Assembly (NCBI GenBank): GCA_009787405.1
Contig: WRGA01000125.1
Location: 35,109-99,108 of the forward strand
DNA: 64,000 nucleotides
Direction: 5' to 3'
Source: Candidatus Azobacteroides sp.
Lineage (GTDB): Bacteria > Bacteroidota > Bacteroidia > Bacteroidales > WRGA01
Positions 50,101 through 57,072 of the stretch are shown here, one piece after another. Each line of letters opens with the position of its first letter. The stretch's first letter is position 1. Under the pieces are notes generated by a model. It saw nothing but the letters and a program-made list of their open reading frames with translations, was not told where the DNA came from and did no database searches. The position numbers and the translations under genes were made by a program.

Positions 50101-51622
50101 CGTTTTGAGGAGCAATGTTATCGGACGAAAATTCACCGACTTGATAAACTTTTCCGGCATAGGTGTATTCATACGCTACGGCAAGTACTTCATCAGGCTG
50201 TAATGCGGCATTCAACGAAATATATCCCAACTGATTGTTGATGGTATACTCCGATTCGGTCAGTTTCCTTGCATTTTCTATTTTTTCATAATCCCGGCCG
50301 GAAACCATTTGATCCGGATAAACAGAGGTAAAGATTTGTGTTACCTGACTGATGTCCCGTAACCCCGCATTATTGACCATTGCTGCGTATAAATCATTGG
50401 ATTCATTTACCGGTTGCGAACCGAATCCGATAGAAGGACTCCATATCGAATTAGAAATACTGTCATGTTCGGCCAAGTCGGCAAAAGCCACGATGTTTCG
50501 CGGCTGATCAAAATTAGAGCGTTTATTGGTTACCCAAACCTCGATTCGTTTAATCTGCATCCCCGACTCAATTTTCGGAAGCTTCTTGATCCAACTGTCA
50601 TAATTTGCATAAAAAAATTGGGAAAGAAAAAAGTGCCGGTTTTCGTCGTAGTCGGTGACATTGATTTCATACGGAGTCATTTGGGCGCCGCGATCCATTT
50701 TTACGGATTGCGATTGAGACTGCTGTTGAGAAGCCAATGCACTGACTTTCAATTTTCCGAATTGCAAATCGGCCTTGATTCCGAACAAAGCCGCCCCGCC
50801 TTTCACCAATGAGTTGGTGGTGGTCATGCTGACATTTCCGGCTTCCAAATGCTTGATGATTTCATCCTCTTTCCCGTCGTATTTCAATTTGATTTGTTGT
50901 TGGTCGAAATCAAATGTGGCGTCGGTATTGTAATTCATCCCGAAATTCAATTTATCGCCGACGGTGGCATTGACATTCATTTGAACGACCTCGTCAAATT
51001 TGAAATTCGTGCGGCTCCTGTTTTTTTGAGCAGCCGTCGGATTATCCAAATTCCGGTGTTGAAATCCGAACGATATTTCCGCAAAACCCTGTGTTTTAAC
51101 TTGTACGCCACCCGGCCCGAACAGTTTGTCCAACGGCCCCAACTCGAATGACATATCCGTAATCGAAAAAGGTGTTTTTCTTTTTTTACTCGCGTCGGGA
51201 GAAGACTCTTCATCACGGCTGCGCCAATAATCGCGCATCGACTCCCGCAAACTGTATTCCTGATATTCATCGGGAGTAAGCATAAACGGCGTTCCGACTT
51301 CCATATCCCCCACTTTGGTACGCATGATGTAATTTCCCGACGCCGGATCATATTCGATGACTGTTTTTATATTTTCGGGATTTTCCAGATCGACGGGATG
51401 CGTTTGGTTCAAATCTTCATACGACTCGATGGTCGGTTTGGTCACCGGATAACGCATTTTCACCGTATCCTTGGGAGCAGGAGAAGGCGGCGGTTGTAAT
51501 TCTCCGGGAGCGGGAATAAAAGCCGCTTCCCCAAACATTGCCGGAGTACCTGCAAATGCAGAATAAATAATCCCGCAAATGCACGCTATTATAACCGATA
51601 TGAATAGATTCTGTTTTCTCAA
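44159..51622 (-). CDS. sprA: SprA/Sov, giant outer-membrane translocon of the type IX secretion system
   Basis: This 2487-residue protein has a signal peptide (about 1-23) and long beta-rich repeats of barrel type. SprA-type segments include ITDMSFELGPLDKLFGPGGV, KFDEVVQMNVNATVGDKLNFG and GLNLSYDFSEDFSIG. Length and content match SprA of Flavobacterium and Sov of Porphyromonas, the 36-strand channel that exports T9SS cargo. The start is a TTG at 51622: the in-frame TAA of ruvA lies just seven codons upstream, there is no ATG between them, and only this start gives a signal peptide. It lies 18 bp after ruvA and is likely cotranscribed with it, an order I recall from other Bacteroidetes. Confidence 0.94.
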   Translation of the reverse strand: MRKQNLFISVIIACICGIIYSAFAGTPAMFGEAAFIPAPGELQPPPSPAPKDTVKMRYPVTKPTIESYEDLNQTHPVDLENPENIKTVIEYDPASGNYIMRTKVGDMEVGTPFMLTPDEYQEYSLRESMRDYWRSRDEESSPDASKKRKTPFSITDMSFELGPLDKLFGPGGVQVKTQGFAEISFGFQHRNLDNPTAAQKNRSRTNFKFDEVVQMNVNATVGDKLNFGMNYNTDATFDFDQQQIKLKYDGKEDEIIKHLEAGNVSMTTTNSLVKGGAALFGIKADLQFGKLKVSALASQQQSQSQSVKMDRGAQMTPYEINVTDYDENRHFFLSQFFYANYDSWIKKLPKIESGMQIKRIEVWVTNKRSNFDQPRNIVAFADLAEHDSISNSIWSPSIGFGSQPVNESNDLYAAMVNNAGLRDISQVTQIFTSVYPDQMVSGRDYEKIENARKLTESEYTINNQLGYISLNAALQPDEVLAVAYEYTYAGKVYQVGEFSSDNIAPQNALFLKLVKNTNLSPSFPTWKLMMKNIYSLGAYQIQKDRFAMNIMYQSDTAGVYLNYIPETVDGKKNTLWLRLAGLDRLDTQQNPNPDGFFDYVEGFTVISQNGRIIFPSTQPFGKGLRNAINNDAIADKYVFPELYDSTMTIAKQIAERNKFKLQGEYKGSSSNVIQLNGTNIPRGSVRVTAGGVTLTEGTDYTVNYVMGEVTIINQSILGSGTPINATYESQSLFNQQRKTLLGLNLSYDFSEDFSIGGTIMNLSEKPLTTKVTMGDESVNNTLWGLNMSYRTKSQTLTNWIDKLPFVEATQPSQITFNAEFAQLLPGHAGGIDYSYIDDFESTQTGWSLMSPYEWSLASTPSLRFGKDYLSDSIQYGKNRALLAWYTIDQMFTNRNSSITPSHIKNDLNQLSNHYVREVFQSELFPDRQTLYNEATTIPVFNLAYYPKERGPYNLDATSVDPQSGFLLYPETRWGGIMRKILSAYTDFEKNNFEYIEFWLMDPFIYKPDSKGGYLFFDLGDISEDVLKDGKKFYENGITADTATLDKSIWGYVPKRQALVYAFDAQADIKIQDVGLNGLSAEEEKTYPVYAQYLQNLRQRLSPAVVAQMEQDPFSPFNSPSGDLYHHYRGADYDLDQKNILERYKWYNGTEGNSVNLNDNSLGWSTAARTAPDFEDINEDMTLSESERFYEYRVGISPDSLVVGKNYVVDKRDATVRLRNGQEATVSWYQFKIPVQQNNAGQQGTINDFKSIRFMRMFMTQFTDTTILRFGTFEFVRGEWRKYEQDLNNPNLKPSTTASLSVSSVNIEENGSRSPVNYILPPGVSRILDPSQPQLRQNNEQALSLRLENLSAGDARAVYRNTGFDMRQYKRLQMFAHAEKFINETTQPLTDGQVAVFIRMGSDYKSNYYEYEVPLNLTPPRIDYNSDIPSDRLAVWPNENMVDIFFEKFTDLKLERNTEKRKAGSKVTFYTPYYKYDSDNPRNKITVMGNPSLSEIKTIMIGVRNNSNSAKSVEVWVNELRLTDFNESGGWAAKGNLNVMLSDLGSVNLGGQIETTGFGGIEESVSERRLDDYHMYNIAASLNLGRFLPKQAKISAPFYYSYSEQVNSPKYNPLDGDILLKDALDAAADKTEKDSIKAFAQQKVTNSSFSLSGVKVDIKSKNPMPYDPSNFSFGYSQNINRRQDPTTAWETTKDYRLNMTYAYSSAVKPLEPFAKSKNKSPFFKPIQAMNFNYVPNSFGFVSDITRNYYEIQLRDMSNPGGSYENVPIAFREEFYWNRGFNIRWNLSRSLQFSFDNTTRAKIETPNVVVNKELYPDEYREWKDAVWQSIRDMGTPLSYAQTFDASYSLPFGVIPILDWISSTAKYNARYTWDKGAYIDDETIMGNTIANEMTYQLDGNFNLEGLYNKSSFLKEVNRKFNSSSSQQRTTNKNQPPKRPPVKKKFDTQVQLLKDSAVVVTHNLNTKNIRVKAYRQDNTVYSLKYKRLDNKTIRIQNHDSISLKVNIVEGPDPGESSWYRTAQYAARGLMMIRRFSLSYKETNSTQIPGFLPDIGDWTGQGNSNGSAPGWKFAFGLVDGYDYIHDAYGRGWLSTDSTNINPAVTNVNKDFSATALIEPVRGLKIDLNARWNDSKYTQVQYMYDGMPESKGGNFTMTTIALKSAFRMPKREEGFETKAFRQFLVNRDIIADRLQAIYNSGIAYPTGFPGYSGNPYSEATGKIDRNSPEVLIPAFLSAYATGDPNTIKLTAFPSLASMLPNWRISYDGLSQIGWIKDRLKSVVLNHAYRCTYSVGSYQTYQSWIGIEEGNELGFVPDVQTKSPVPSFQYDIASVSITESFAPLLGITVTFKNNVSCTGEYRNTRTLNLNMSANQLIEALKNEIVLGIGYKIINFNNVLKMRDSKAVNHDLNVRGDISYSRIESIIHKVEENYSEAVSGTESFLIKISADYNFSKALTIRAFFDRQMNKPLVSSTSYPITTTNFGFAMRFALSR

Positions 51623-51640
51623 AGCAACAACCGAACTCTT

Positions 51641-52225
51641 TTATAATATTTTCAATGCATTTTTGATGACTTGCTCCACCGTCAGCCGGGGCATCTCCTT
51701 CAATATTTTGGCAATTACTTTTTGAGAGGAAGCCTGAGTAAAACCAAGCATCACCAAGGCTGCCAACGCTTCTTCCGCCACTTGATTGTTTTGGGAAAGC
51801 AGCAAATCGGAAGAGATGGTGTCCGGACAATTGACTTTATCTTTCAAATCAACGATGATTCGCTGGGCTGTTTTGGCGCCGATTCCTTTTACGGCTTTCA
51901 AGACATTCAAATTTTCGGAAACAATGGCCGATTCAATTTCATTCACCGTAAGCGACGACAAAATCATCCGTGCCGTACTTGCACCCACTCCCGAAACACT
52001 GATCAACTGCATAAATAAATTCCGTTCGTGTTTGCCTTCGAATCCGAACAATGTAAACGCATCTTCTCTGACAGCCTCATAGACATATAATTTACATTCT
52101 TTTTTTCCGGAAATGGCAGTATAAGTGTTCAATGAAATATGTAAAAAATAACCGATGCCGCTGTTCTCAATCACCGCACCGGCCGGAGTAAGCTCAACAA
52201 CTTCACCCTTAATATACTCTATCAC
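51641..52225 (-). CDS. ruvA: Holliday junction branch-migration protein RuvA
   Basis: RuvA tetramers bind four-way junctions and load the RuvB motor. The 194-residue product has the N-terminal OB fold (MIEYIKGEVVELTPAGAVIE), the helix-hairpin-helix region (LISVSGVGASTARMILS and LKAVKGIGAKTAQRIIVDLK) and the C-terminal three-helix domain that meets RuvB (EEALAALVMLGFTQ). The start codon is GTG. It lies immediately upstream of sprA; ruvB and ruvC are not in the window. Confidence 0.96.
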   Translation of the reverse strand: MIEYIKGEVVELTPAGAVIENSGIGYFLHISLNTYTAISGKKECKLYVYEAVREDAFTLFGFEGKHERNLFMQLISVSGVGASTARMILSSLTVNEIESAIVSENLNVLKAVKGIGAKTAQRIIVDLKDKVNCPDTISSDLLLSQNNQVAEEALAALVMLGFTQASSQKVIAKILKEMPRLTVEQVIKNALKIL

Positions 52226-52374
52226 AAGCTTCTATTATTAAATTAAATTTACTTTGACTCGCAAAAATAAATAATTCAATCGACAATCAGCGCATATTAA
52301 GACCCGCATGTTTCTAAAAACGGTATTTTTTTCAAAAACGTACATTTTTCAAGTTAAAAATTAAATATCAATGC

Positions 52375-53424
52375 TCAATTCTTTATTTTATCGGGTATCG
52401 TTATTTCACCGACCAAAGAACAGTCCATGTATTGGCGCACCTGTATCGGAGTCATATTGCGGCCCAGCAAAAACATCAATTTGGTTACGGCAGCCTCCGT
52501 CGTGCTGTCGTATCCGCTGACTACACCGGCTTCCGATAACCGCTGTCCTGTTTCATAACGTTGCATTTCCACACTGCCGGACGCACATTGAGACACATTG
52601 ACGATCACAATGCCCCGATTGACGGCGTTTTTCAACAGCTTCAAAAACCAGGTTTTGGTGGGAGCATTTCCCGATCCGAATGTTTCCATGACCACCGCTT
52701 TTAAATCGGGAATGTCGAGTATGGCTTTCACCGTTTCCCGGGTAATTCCGGGAAACAGTTTCAGCACCACGACATGACGATCCGGCAGAAAATGTGGGTT
52801 GAGCGGTTTTCTTTCCGGCGGACGAATCAATGCCGAATTGTACTGAATATGAATGCCGGCACGGGCCAATACCGGATAATTGAACGACCGAAAAGCATTG
52901 AAATAATCAGCATTTATTTTCGTCGTCCTGTTGGCTCGCATCAAATGATTTTCGAAAAAGATGCACACTTCCGGAACAACCGGCAATCCGTTTTCTTTGG
53001 CTGCGGCAATTTCAAGGGCGGTCATCAGATTTTCCTTTCCGTCTGTCCGGAGCATTCCGATAGGCAGCTGAGAACCCGTAAAAATAACCGGTTTCGATAA
53101 ATTTTCAAGCATAAAACTCAATGCCGACGCGGTATAAGCCATGGTATCCGTTCCGTGCAAGACGACAAAACCGTCGTATTTGTAATAATTATCAGAAATG
53201 ATGCTGACCAATTCGCACCAGTCTTCGGGTGTAATTTCGGAAGAATCGCACGGCGGCGAAAACTGTACGGTCGAAATTTTATAATTGAACCGCTTCAATT
53301 CAGGTACATTTTTTTCCAATTGATTAAAATTGAATGTCTCGAGAACTCCCGTTTCCGGATTCTCGACCATTCCGATGGTTCCTCCCGTATAAATCAACAA
53401 TATGGATGTTTCGCTTATGTTCAT
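52375..53424 (-). CDS. ansA: Type I (cytoplasmic) L-asparaginase
   Basis: It hydrolyses asparagine to aspartate and ammonia. Catalytic Thr16 lies in YTGGTIGM and Thr93-Asp94 in LHGTDTMAYTA, the two asparaginase signatures. There is no signal peptide, so it is the cytoplasmic type, and the 349-residue length is usual. Its ATG overlaps the lpxB stop by 4 bp, so the two are translationally coupled although their pathways differ. A glutaminase side activity is possible. Confidence 0.94.
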   Translation of the reverse strand: MNISETSILLIYTGGTIGMVENPETGVLETFNFNQLEKNVPELKRFNYKISTVQFSPPCDSSEITPEDWCELVSIISDNYYKYDGFVVLHGTDTMAYTASALSFMLENLSKPVIFTGSQLPIGMLRTDGKENLMTALEIAAAKENGLPVVPEVCIFFENHLMRANRTTKINADYFNAFRSFNYPVLARAGIHIQYNSALIRPPERKPLNPHFLPDRHVVVLKLFPGITRETVKAILDIPDLKAVVMETFGSGNAPTKTWFLKLLKNAVNRGIVIVNVSQCASGSVEMQRYETGQRLSEAGVVSGYDSTTEAAVTKLMFLLGRNMTPIQVRQYMDCSLVGEITIPDKIKN

Positions 53425-54557
53425 ACGCGATTCCTGATTGAATTAAAAATGACTTGTGCCGCTTTACGCGCCGCACCGGGAGGGCCGAGTTTCCGGATCA
53501 CTTCCTCGTAACCATCGAGCATTTTTTTCCGGAACGGTTCATTTTCGATGATATTTGAAAGTTCCCGGCGAAGATTTTCGGTGGTGAGCAGATGTGCCGG
53601 AAGCTCCTTGACCACTTCCCGACCCGCAATCAAATTCACCAAAGAAATAAATTCGACATGCAAAATTGCTCTGAGCAGTAAATAAGTCAATTTTCCGCCG
53701 CCTGTATAATAACAAACAACTTGGGGAACTTTCAACAACGCTGTTTCCAGCGTGGCCGTTCCGGATGTCACCAAAGCTGCATCCGCCTGTTGAATCAGCC
53801 GGTACGTTTGCCCGAAAACAACGGGAGTATCCCGAATATCTTTCACTGTTTGATAAAATTCGGGAGCAATGCCCGGCGCTCCCGCAATGACCGGCCGATA
53901 CCCGGCAAAACTTCCGGCCGATTCCAACATGACGGGAAGATTCTTGGAAATTTCATGTTTCCGGCTGCCGGGCAACAACGCAATAATCGGTTTATCCGCC
54001 AACCGGTTTTCGGCAATATAATGCCCGAATGTTTCATTTTTATACTCCCTTTCCGCAATCTCGTCAACCGTCGGATTTCCCACATAATCAACCACATAAT
54101 CACGCTTTTTGTAAAAATCCGTTTCAAACGGGAGAATACACAACATGTTATCCACATATTTCTTAATGCTTTTAATGCGGTATTCTTTCCACGCCCATAT
54201 TTTGGGAGAAATATAATAATGTACCGGTAAATGCAAAACGGTCTTTACATACTTCGCCATTTTTAAATTGAAGCCGGGATAATCGATCAGAATAACCACG
54301 TCGGGCATATACTTTTTAATGTCCTCTTTGCACCGGCTCATGTTCTTGAAAATCGTCCGAAGATTCATCAAAACAGGAATAAAACCCATGAACGCCGTAT
54401 CTTTGTAATGGTTCACCAAGGTACCGCCTTGCGCCGCCATCAAATCACCTCCGAAAAAACGGAAATCGACATTCCGGTCGATCTCTTTCAATGCCGCCAT
54501 CAAGCGTGATGCATGCAAATCTCCGGATGCTTCGCCGGCTATCAAATAATAACGCAT
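53421..54557 (-). CDS. lpxB: Lipid-A-disaccharide synthase
   Basis: This GT19 glycosyltransferase joins UDP-diacylglucosamine and lipid X to make the lipid A disaccharide at the inner membrane. Conserved pieces include MRYYLIAGEASGDLHAS at the start, VILIDYPGFNLKMAKY, VHYYISPKIWAWKEYR and IALLPGSRKHEI. The length is 378 residues. It overlaps ansA by 4 bp. The product anchors LPS, including any A-LPS-like form that PorZ would bind. Confidence 0.96.
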   Translation of the reverse strand: MRYYLIAGEASGDLHASRLMAALKEIDRNVDFRFFGGDLMAAQGGTLVNHYKDTAFMGFIPVLMNLRTIFKNMSRCKEDIKKYMPDVVILIDYPGFNLKMAKYVKTVLHLPVHYYISPKIWAWKEYRIKSIKKYVDNMLCILPFETDFYKKRDYVVDYVGNPTVDEIAEREYKNETFGHYIAENRLADKPIIALLPGSRKHEISKNLPVMLESAGSFAGYRPVIAGAPGIAPEFYQTVKDIRDTPVVFGQTYRLIQQADAALVTSGTATLETALLKVPQVVCYYTGGGKLTYLLLRAILHVEFISLVNLIAGREVVKELPAHLLTTENLRRELSNIIENEPFRKKMLDGYEEVIRKLGPPGAARKAAQVIFNSIRNRV

Positions 54558-54727
54558 GTTAATTTACGATTGGACAAATTACAAATTAAAATTTTCTGCA
54601 CCGATTATCCGGAACCGGGAGTATTTATTGCATAATGTATTTCCGGGATTCGCACAAAACAAAAACACAAAGGTACGAAGAAGTTCTTTATCCCTTTGTG
54701 TTTTCCCGGATGAACGCTACAAGATTA

Positions 54728-54860
54728 TAAGTAACCGGCAGAATTTAATTTAAATTATTTCAACCGCAAAAATGCAAAGACAAAAAGTCGCAAAGAATTT
54801 AAACTTTGCGTCTTTACGACTTGATGTTTAAAATATAAATTATTTTTTGCGACATACTTA
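54728..54860 (-). repeat. Interspersed palindromic repeat, copy D (reverse orientation)
   Basis: This 133-bp element starts TAAGTAACCGGCAGAATTTAA and ends GCGACATACTTA. Read on the minus strand it matches copies A and B, with the TTTAAA centre flanked by CAAAG-type arms. It lies upstream of lpxB and of the small/GNAT gene pair. The rest of 54558-54727 holds no gene that I can see. Confidence 0.75.
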
Positions 54861-54869
54861 TCCAAAAAA

Positions 54870-54904
54870 CGACATATGTGTCTATGATAGCGGTTTTTCG
54901 CCCC
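54870..54904. repeat. Left degenerate direct repeat flanking the GNAT module
   Basis: The stretch ACATATGTGTCTATGATAGC continuing to GGTTTTTCGCCCC is repeated imperfectly at 55864-55898. Both copies are preceded by CTTATCC (54857 and 55845). The copies share about two thirds of their bases. Confidence 0.5.
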
Positions 54905-54921
54905 GAAAAGCTCTTCGGCAT

Positions 54922-54956
54922 ATTGAGTTGCCCGGAATTTTTCGTATCTTTACGAA
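54922..54956 (+). promoter_or_regulatory. Promoter with overlapping operator-like palindrome before the small protein/GNAT pair
   Basis: ATTG at 54922-54925 and TATCTTTA at 54945-54952 are spaced 19 bp apart, fitting the Bacteroidetes -33/-7 pattern. The palindrome TTCGTA-TCTT-TACGAA (54941-54956) straddles the -7 box, as expected for an operator that blocks transcription. It lies 26 bp upstream of the small gene's ATG. Confidence 0.6.
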
Positions 54957-54982
54957 GTTAAAATTAAAAAACGAAGGACATT

Positions 54983-55144
54983 ATGGCATTAGAAATAAAA
55001 TCGCCTCCTGTGTTAAAGGGGCAAGCAGCCCGTGACTTTTATAAAAGGTGGGCGCAAGCAACTGAAAGCAAAAGCAAAGAAGAAGCGCAGGAAAGCATGC
55101 GTCGATGGCGGGCTTTTTTTGCTAAACAAAAACAATCTTTATAA
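54983..55144 (+). CDS. 53-residue protein, possible antitoxin partner of the GNAT
   Basis: An ATG at 54983 opens MALEIKSPPVLKGQAARDFY and the frame ends in TAA at 55142-55144, whose last base is the first base of the GNAT gene's ATG (TAATG). The protein is basic and mostly helical after the PPVLKG motif (KRWAQATESKSKEEAQESMR). It sits directly behind a promoter with an operator-like palindrome. Position, size and tight coupling suggest an antitoxin or accessory factor. It does not resemble the ribbon-helix-helix (DUF1778) antitoxins usually paired with GNAT toxins. The antitoxin role is inference. Confidence 0.7.
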   Translation: MALEIKSPPVLKGQAARDFYKRWAQATESKSKEEAQESMRRWRAFFAKQKQSL

Positions 55145-55734
55145 TGATTGATTTGGAAAGAGATTGCGAAATGATTGTTCTTTCGGAAGAACAGAGCATT
55201 TCGAATTTCGATTGTGGCAACGATGATTTGAATGATTTTTTCAACCACGATGCTCTCCAATACAGGCGTCAAATGCTGTCTCAAACATGCTTTTTCCGTC
55301 ATAAAAGTGGAGGGGCTGTTGTCTGTGCATTTTCCTATTCGGCAAGCAGCATCAAAACCGCCGATTTGCCCGGCAGTCGGCGCAAAAAGGTAAAAGAATA
55401 TGTTCCAAAAGAAAAATCGTTGAAATCTTATCCCGCCATTCTTATTGGTCGTTTAGGAGTTGCAACAAAATTTAGCGGACAAGGTGTAGGTTCGCAGTTA
55501 ATAGAAGCTATCAAGAACTTTTGTCTTATCAATTTTCCCGATTTTGTCCGTTTTCTTTTAGTGGACGCATATAATGAGCCTATCGTACTCGGATTTTATC
55601 AAAAAAATGACTTTGCAGTAGTTTTTTCGACTGAAAAACAAGAAAAAGAAGCCTATCGGCAGTCGCCTTCCGAATCCTTGCAAACGAGATATATGTTTTA
55701 CGATATGATGCAGTGGCGAAATAAGATGACTTAG
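55144..55734 (+). CDS. GNAT-family acetyltransferase, possible toxin of the TacT/AtaT type
   Basis: This 196-residue protein has the opening NFDCGNDDLNDFF, which resembles the F-x-C-G-x-x-x-L-D start of GNAT toxins. The acetyl-CoA loop is SGQGVGS (residues 111-117) in IGRLGVATKFSGQGVG, and motif B is EPIVLGFYQKNDF with Tyr152 where TacT-type toxins have the catalytic Tyr. TacT and AtaT acetylate aminoacyl-tRNA. Translational coupling to a 53-residue protein and the autoregulatory-looking promoter fit a toxin-antitoxin pair. An ordinary acetyltransferase with an accessory peptide is the alternative. A strong terminator follows. Confidence 0.82.
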   Translation: MIDLERDCEMIVLSEEQSISNFDCGNDDLNDFFNHDALQYRRQMLSQTCFFRHKSGGAVVCAFSYSASSIKTADLPGSRRKKVKEYVPKEKSLKSYPAILIGRLGVATKFSGQGVGSQLIEAIKNFCLINFPDFVRFLLVDAYNEPIVLGFYQKNDFAVVFSTEKQEKEAYRQSPSESLQTRYMFYDMMQWRNKMT

Positions 55735-55758
55735 CCGGTTATTCCTATCCTACGAATG

Positions 55759-55800
55759 AAAGCGTGTAACCCAATCAAAAAGTGGTTACACGCTTTTTTT
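55759..55800 (+). terminator. Terminator after the GNAT gene
   Basis: Arms AAAGCGTGTAACC (55759-55771) and GGTTACACGCTTT (55784-55796) pair perfectly and a T run follows, 25 bp beyond the stop codon. Confidence 0.88.
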
Positions 55801-55826
55801 GTGCTTAAAAAGTTTATGCCATAACC

Positions 55827-55873
55827 GCATATGCAGGTTTTTTCTTATCCGACATTCAAATACCTGCATATGC
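55827..55873. repeat. Perfect 12-bp inverted repeat downstream of the GNAT module, with right direct repeat
   Basis: GCATATGCAGGT (55827-55838) and ACCTGCATATGC (55862-55873) pair perfectly around 23 bases. The right arm begins the degenerate direct repeat (55864-55898) that matches 54870-54904. It is too far from the terminator and has no T run, so it is unlikely to be a terminator. The rest of 55899-56024 is AT-rich without a gene. Confidence 0.55.
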
Positions 55874-56024
55874 ATCTATGACAGTGGTTTTCACTCCCTA
55901 ATTTTATAACATCGATTAATAATTACGAATTAAAATGGCAAATTAAATATTAAAAAAATGGAACGAGCAAATTTCAAAAATACCGTAGGGGCATACCCTT
56001 ATGTCACCCTGTAATGTACAATTT

Positions 56025-57071
56025 TTATGCACAATAATTTTGAAAAACTTTGGTGATTCCCGCTTCCAATGAAATTTTAGGGGTCCAGCCTAATGAATAT
56101 AGTTTGGAACTGTCCATCAATTTTCTCGGCGTTCCATCGGGTTTTGTCGAATCCCAAACGATCTCGCCTTCGAATCCCACAATCTTTTTTACCAGATAAG
56201 CCAACTCTTTGATCGACAAGTCTTCGCCACAACCGATATTGACATGGGGGATGTTCGAATCCGGCGCATCGTATGTCTGCATCAAATATACGCAAGCATC
56301 CGCCATATCTTCCACATTCAAAAATTCGCGCAACGGGGAACCGGTTCCCCACAAGGTGACGGTATTATTCGAAATACCGTATTTTGCCAAAATATTCCCT
56401 ATTTCGACATCCGTATTTTTTCCGGAAACACCTTCCACCGGTCTTTTATCCAAATCTTCGCGAATGGCGTTCCAATCGCTTTTCCGTAAACATTCGGCCA
56501 AATACATCTTACGAATCAATGCCGGAAGCACATGACTTTTTTCCAAATCATAATTATCGTTCTTTCCGTATAAATTCGTAGGCATCACCGATATAAAATT
56601 GCATCCGTATTGGGCATGATAGGCTTCGCACATCTTTATTCCCGCAATTTTGGCAATGGCATACGGTTCGTTGGTCGGTTCCAATTCTCCCGTCAACAAA
56701 TATTCCTCCTTGATGGGTTGCGGAGCCAATCGGGGATAAATACAAGACGAACCCAAAAACAACAATTTTTTCACACGGTTTTGATACGCCGCATGAATAA
56801 CATTATTCTGGATCATCAGATTTTCATAAATAAATTGAGCACGATACGTATTATTCGCCACAATACCGCCGACTTTCGCCGCAGCCAAAACCACATATTC
56901 GGGTTTTTCGTCCGCAAAAAATCGGGTTACACTTTCCTGATCGATCAAGTTCAGTTCCGGATAATTACGGGTCAACAAATTCGTATAGCCTTGACTTTGC
57001 AAGTTACGACAAATGGCAGAACCAACCATTCCGATATGCCCTGCCACATATATTTTTGCATTTTTTTTCAT
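56025..57071 (-). CDS. fcl: GDP-L-fucose synthase
   Basis: This short-chain dehydrogenase epimerises and reduces GDP-4-keto-6-deoxymannose to GDP-L-fucose. The NADP-binding loop is GHIGMVGS (residues 11-18), and the catalytic Ser108/Ser109, Tyr137 and Lys141 lie in GSSCIYP and EPYAIAKIAG. An extra segment at about 190-230 (rich in Asp, Glu and Lys) is, as I recall, common in Bacteroidales versions. It lies 1 bp after gmd, its pathway partner. GDP-fucose feeds surface glycans and, in Bacteroidales, O-glycoproteins. Confidence 0.95.
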   Translation of the reverse strand: MKKNAKIYVAGHIGMVGSAICRNLQSQGYTNLLTRNYPELNLIDQESVTRFFADEKPEYVVLAAAKVGGIVANNTYRAQFIYENLMIQNNVIHAAYQNRVKKLLFLGSSCIYPRLAPQPIKEEYLLTGELEPTNEPYAIAKIAGIKMCEAYHAQYGCNFISVMPTNLYGKNDNYDLEKSHVLPALIRKMYLAECLRKSDWNAIREDLDKRPVEGVSGKNTDVEIGNILAKYGISNNTVTLWGTGSPLREFLNVEDMADACVYLMQTYDAPDSNIPHVNIGCGEDLSIKELAYLVKKIVGFEGEIVWDSTKPDGTPRKLMDSSKLYSLGWTPKISLEAGITKVFQNYCA

Positions 57072-57072
57072 C

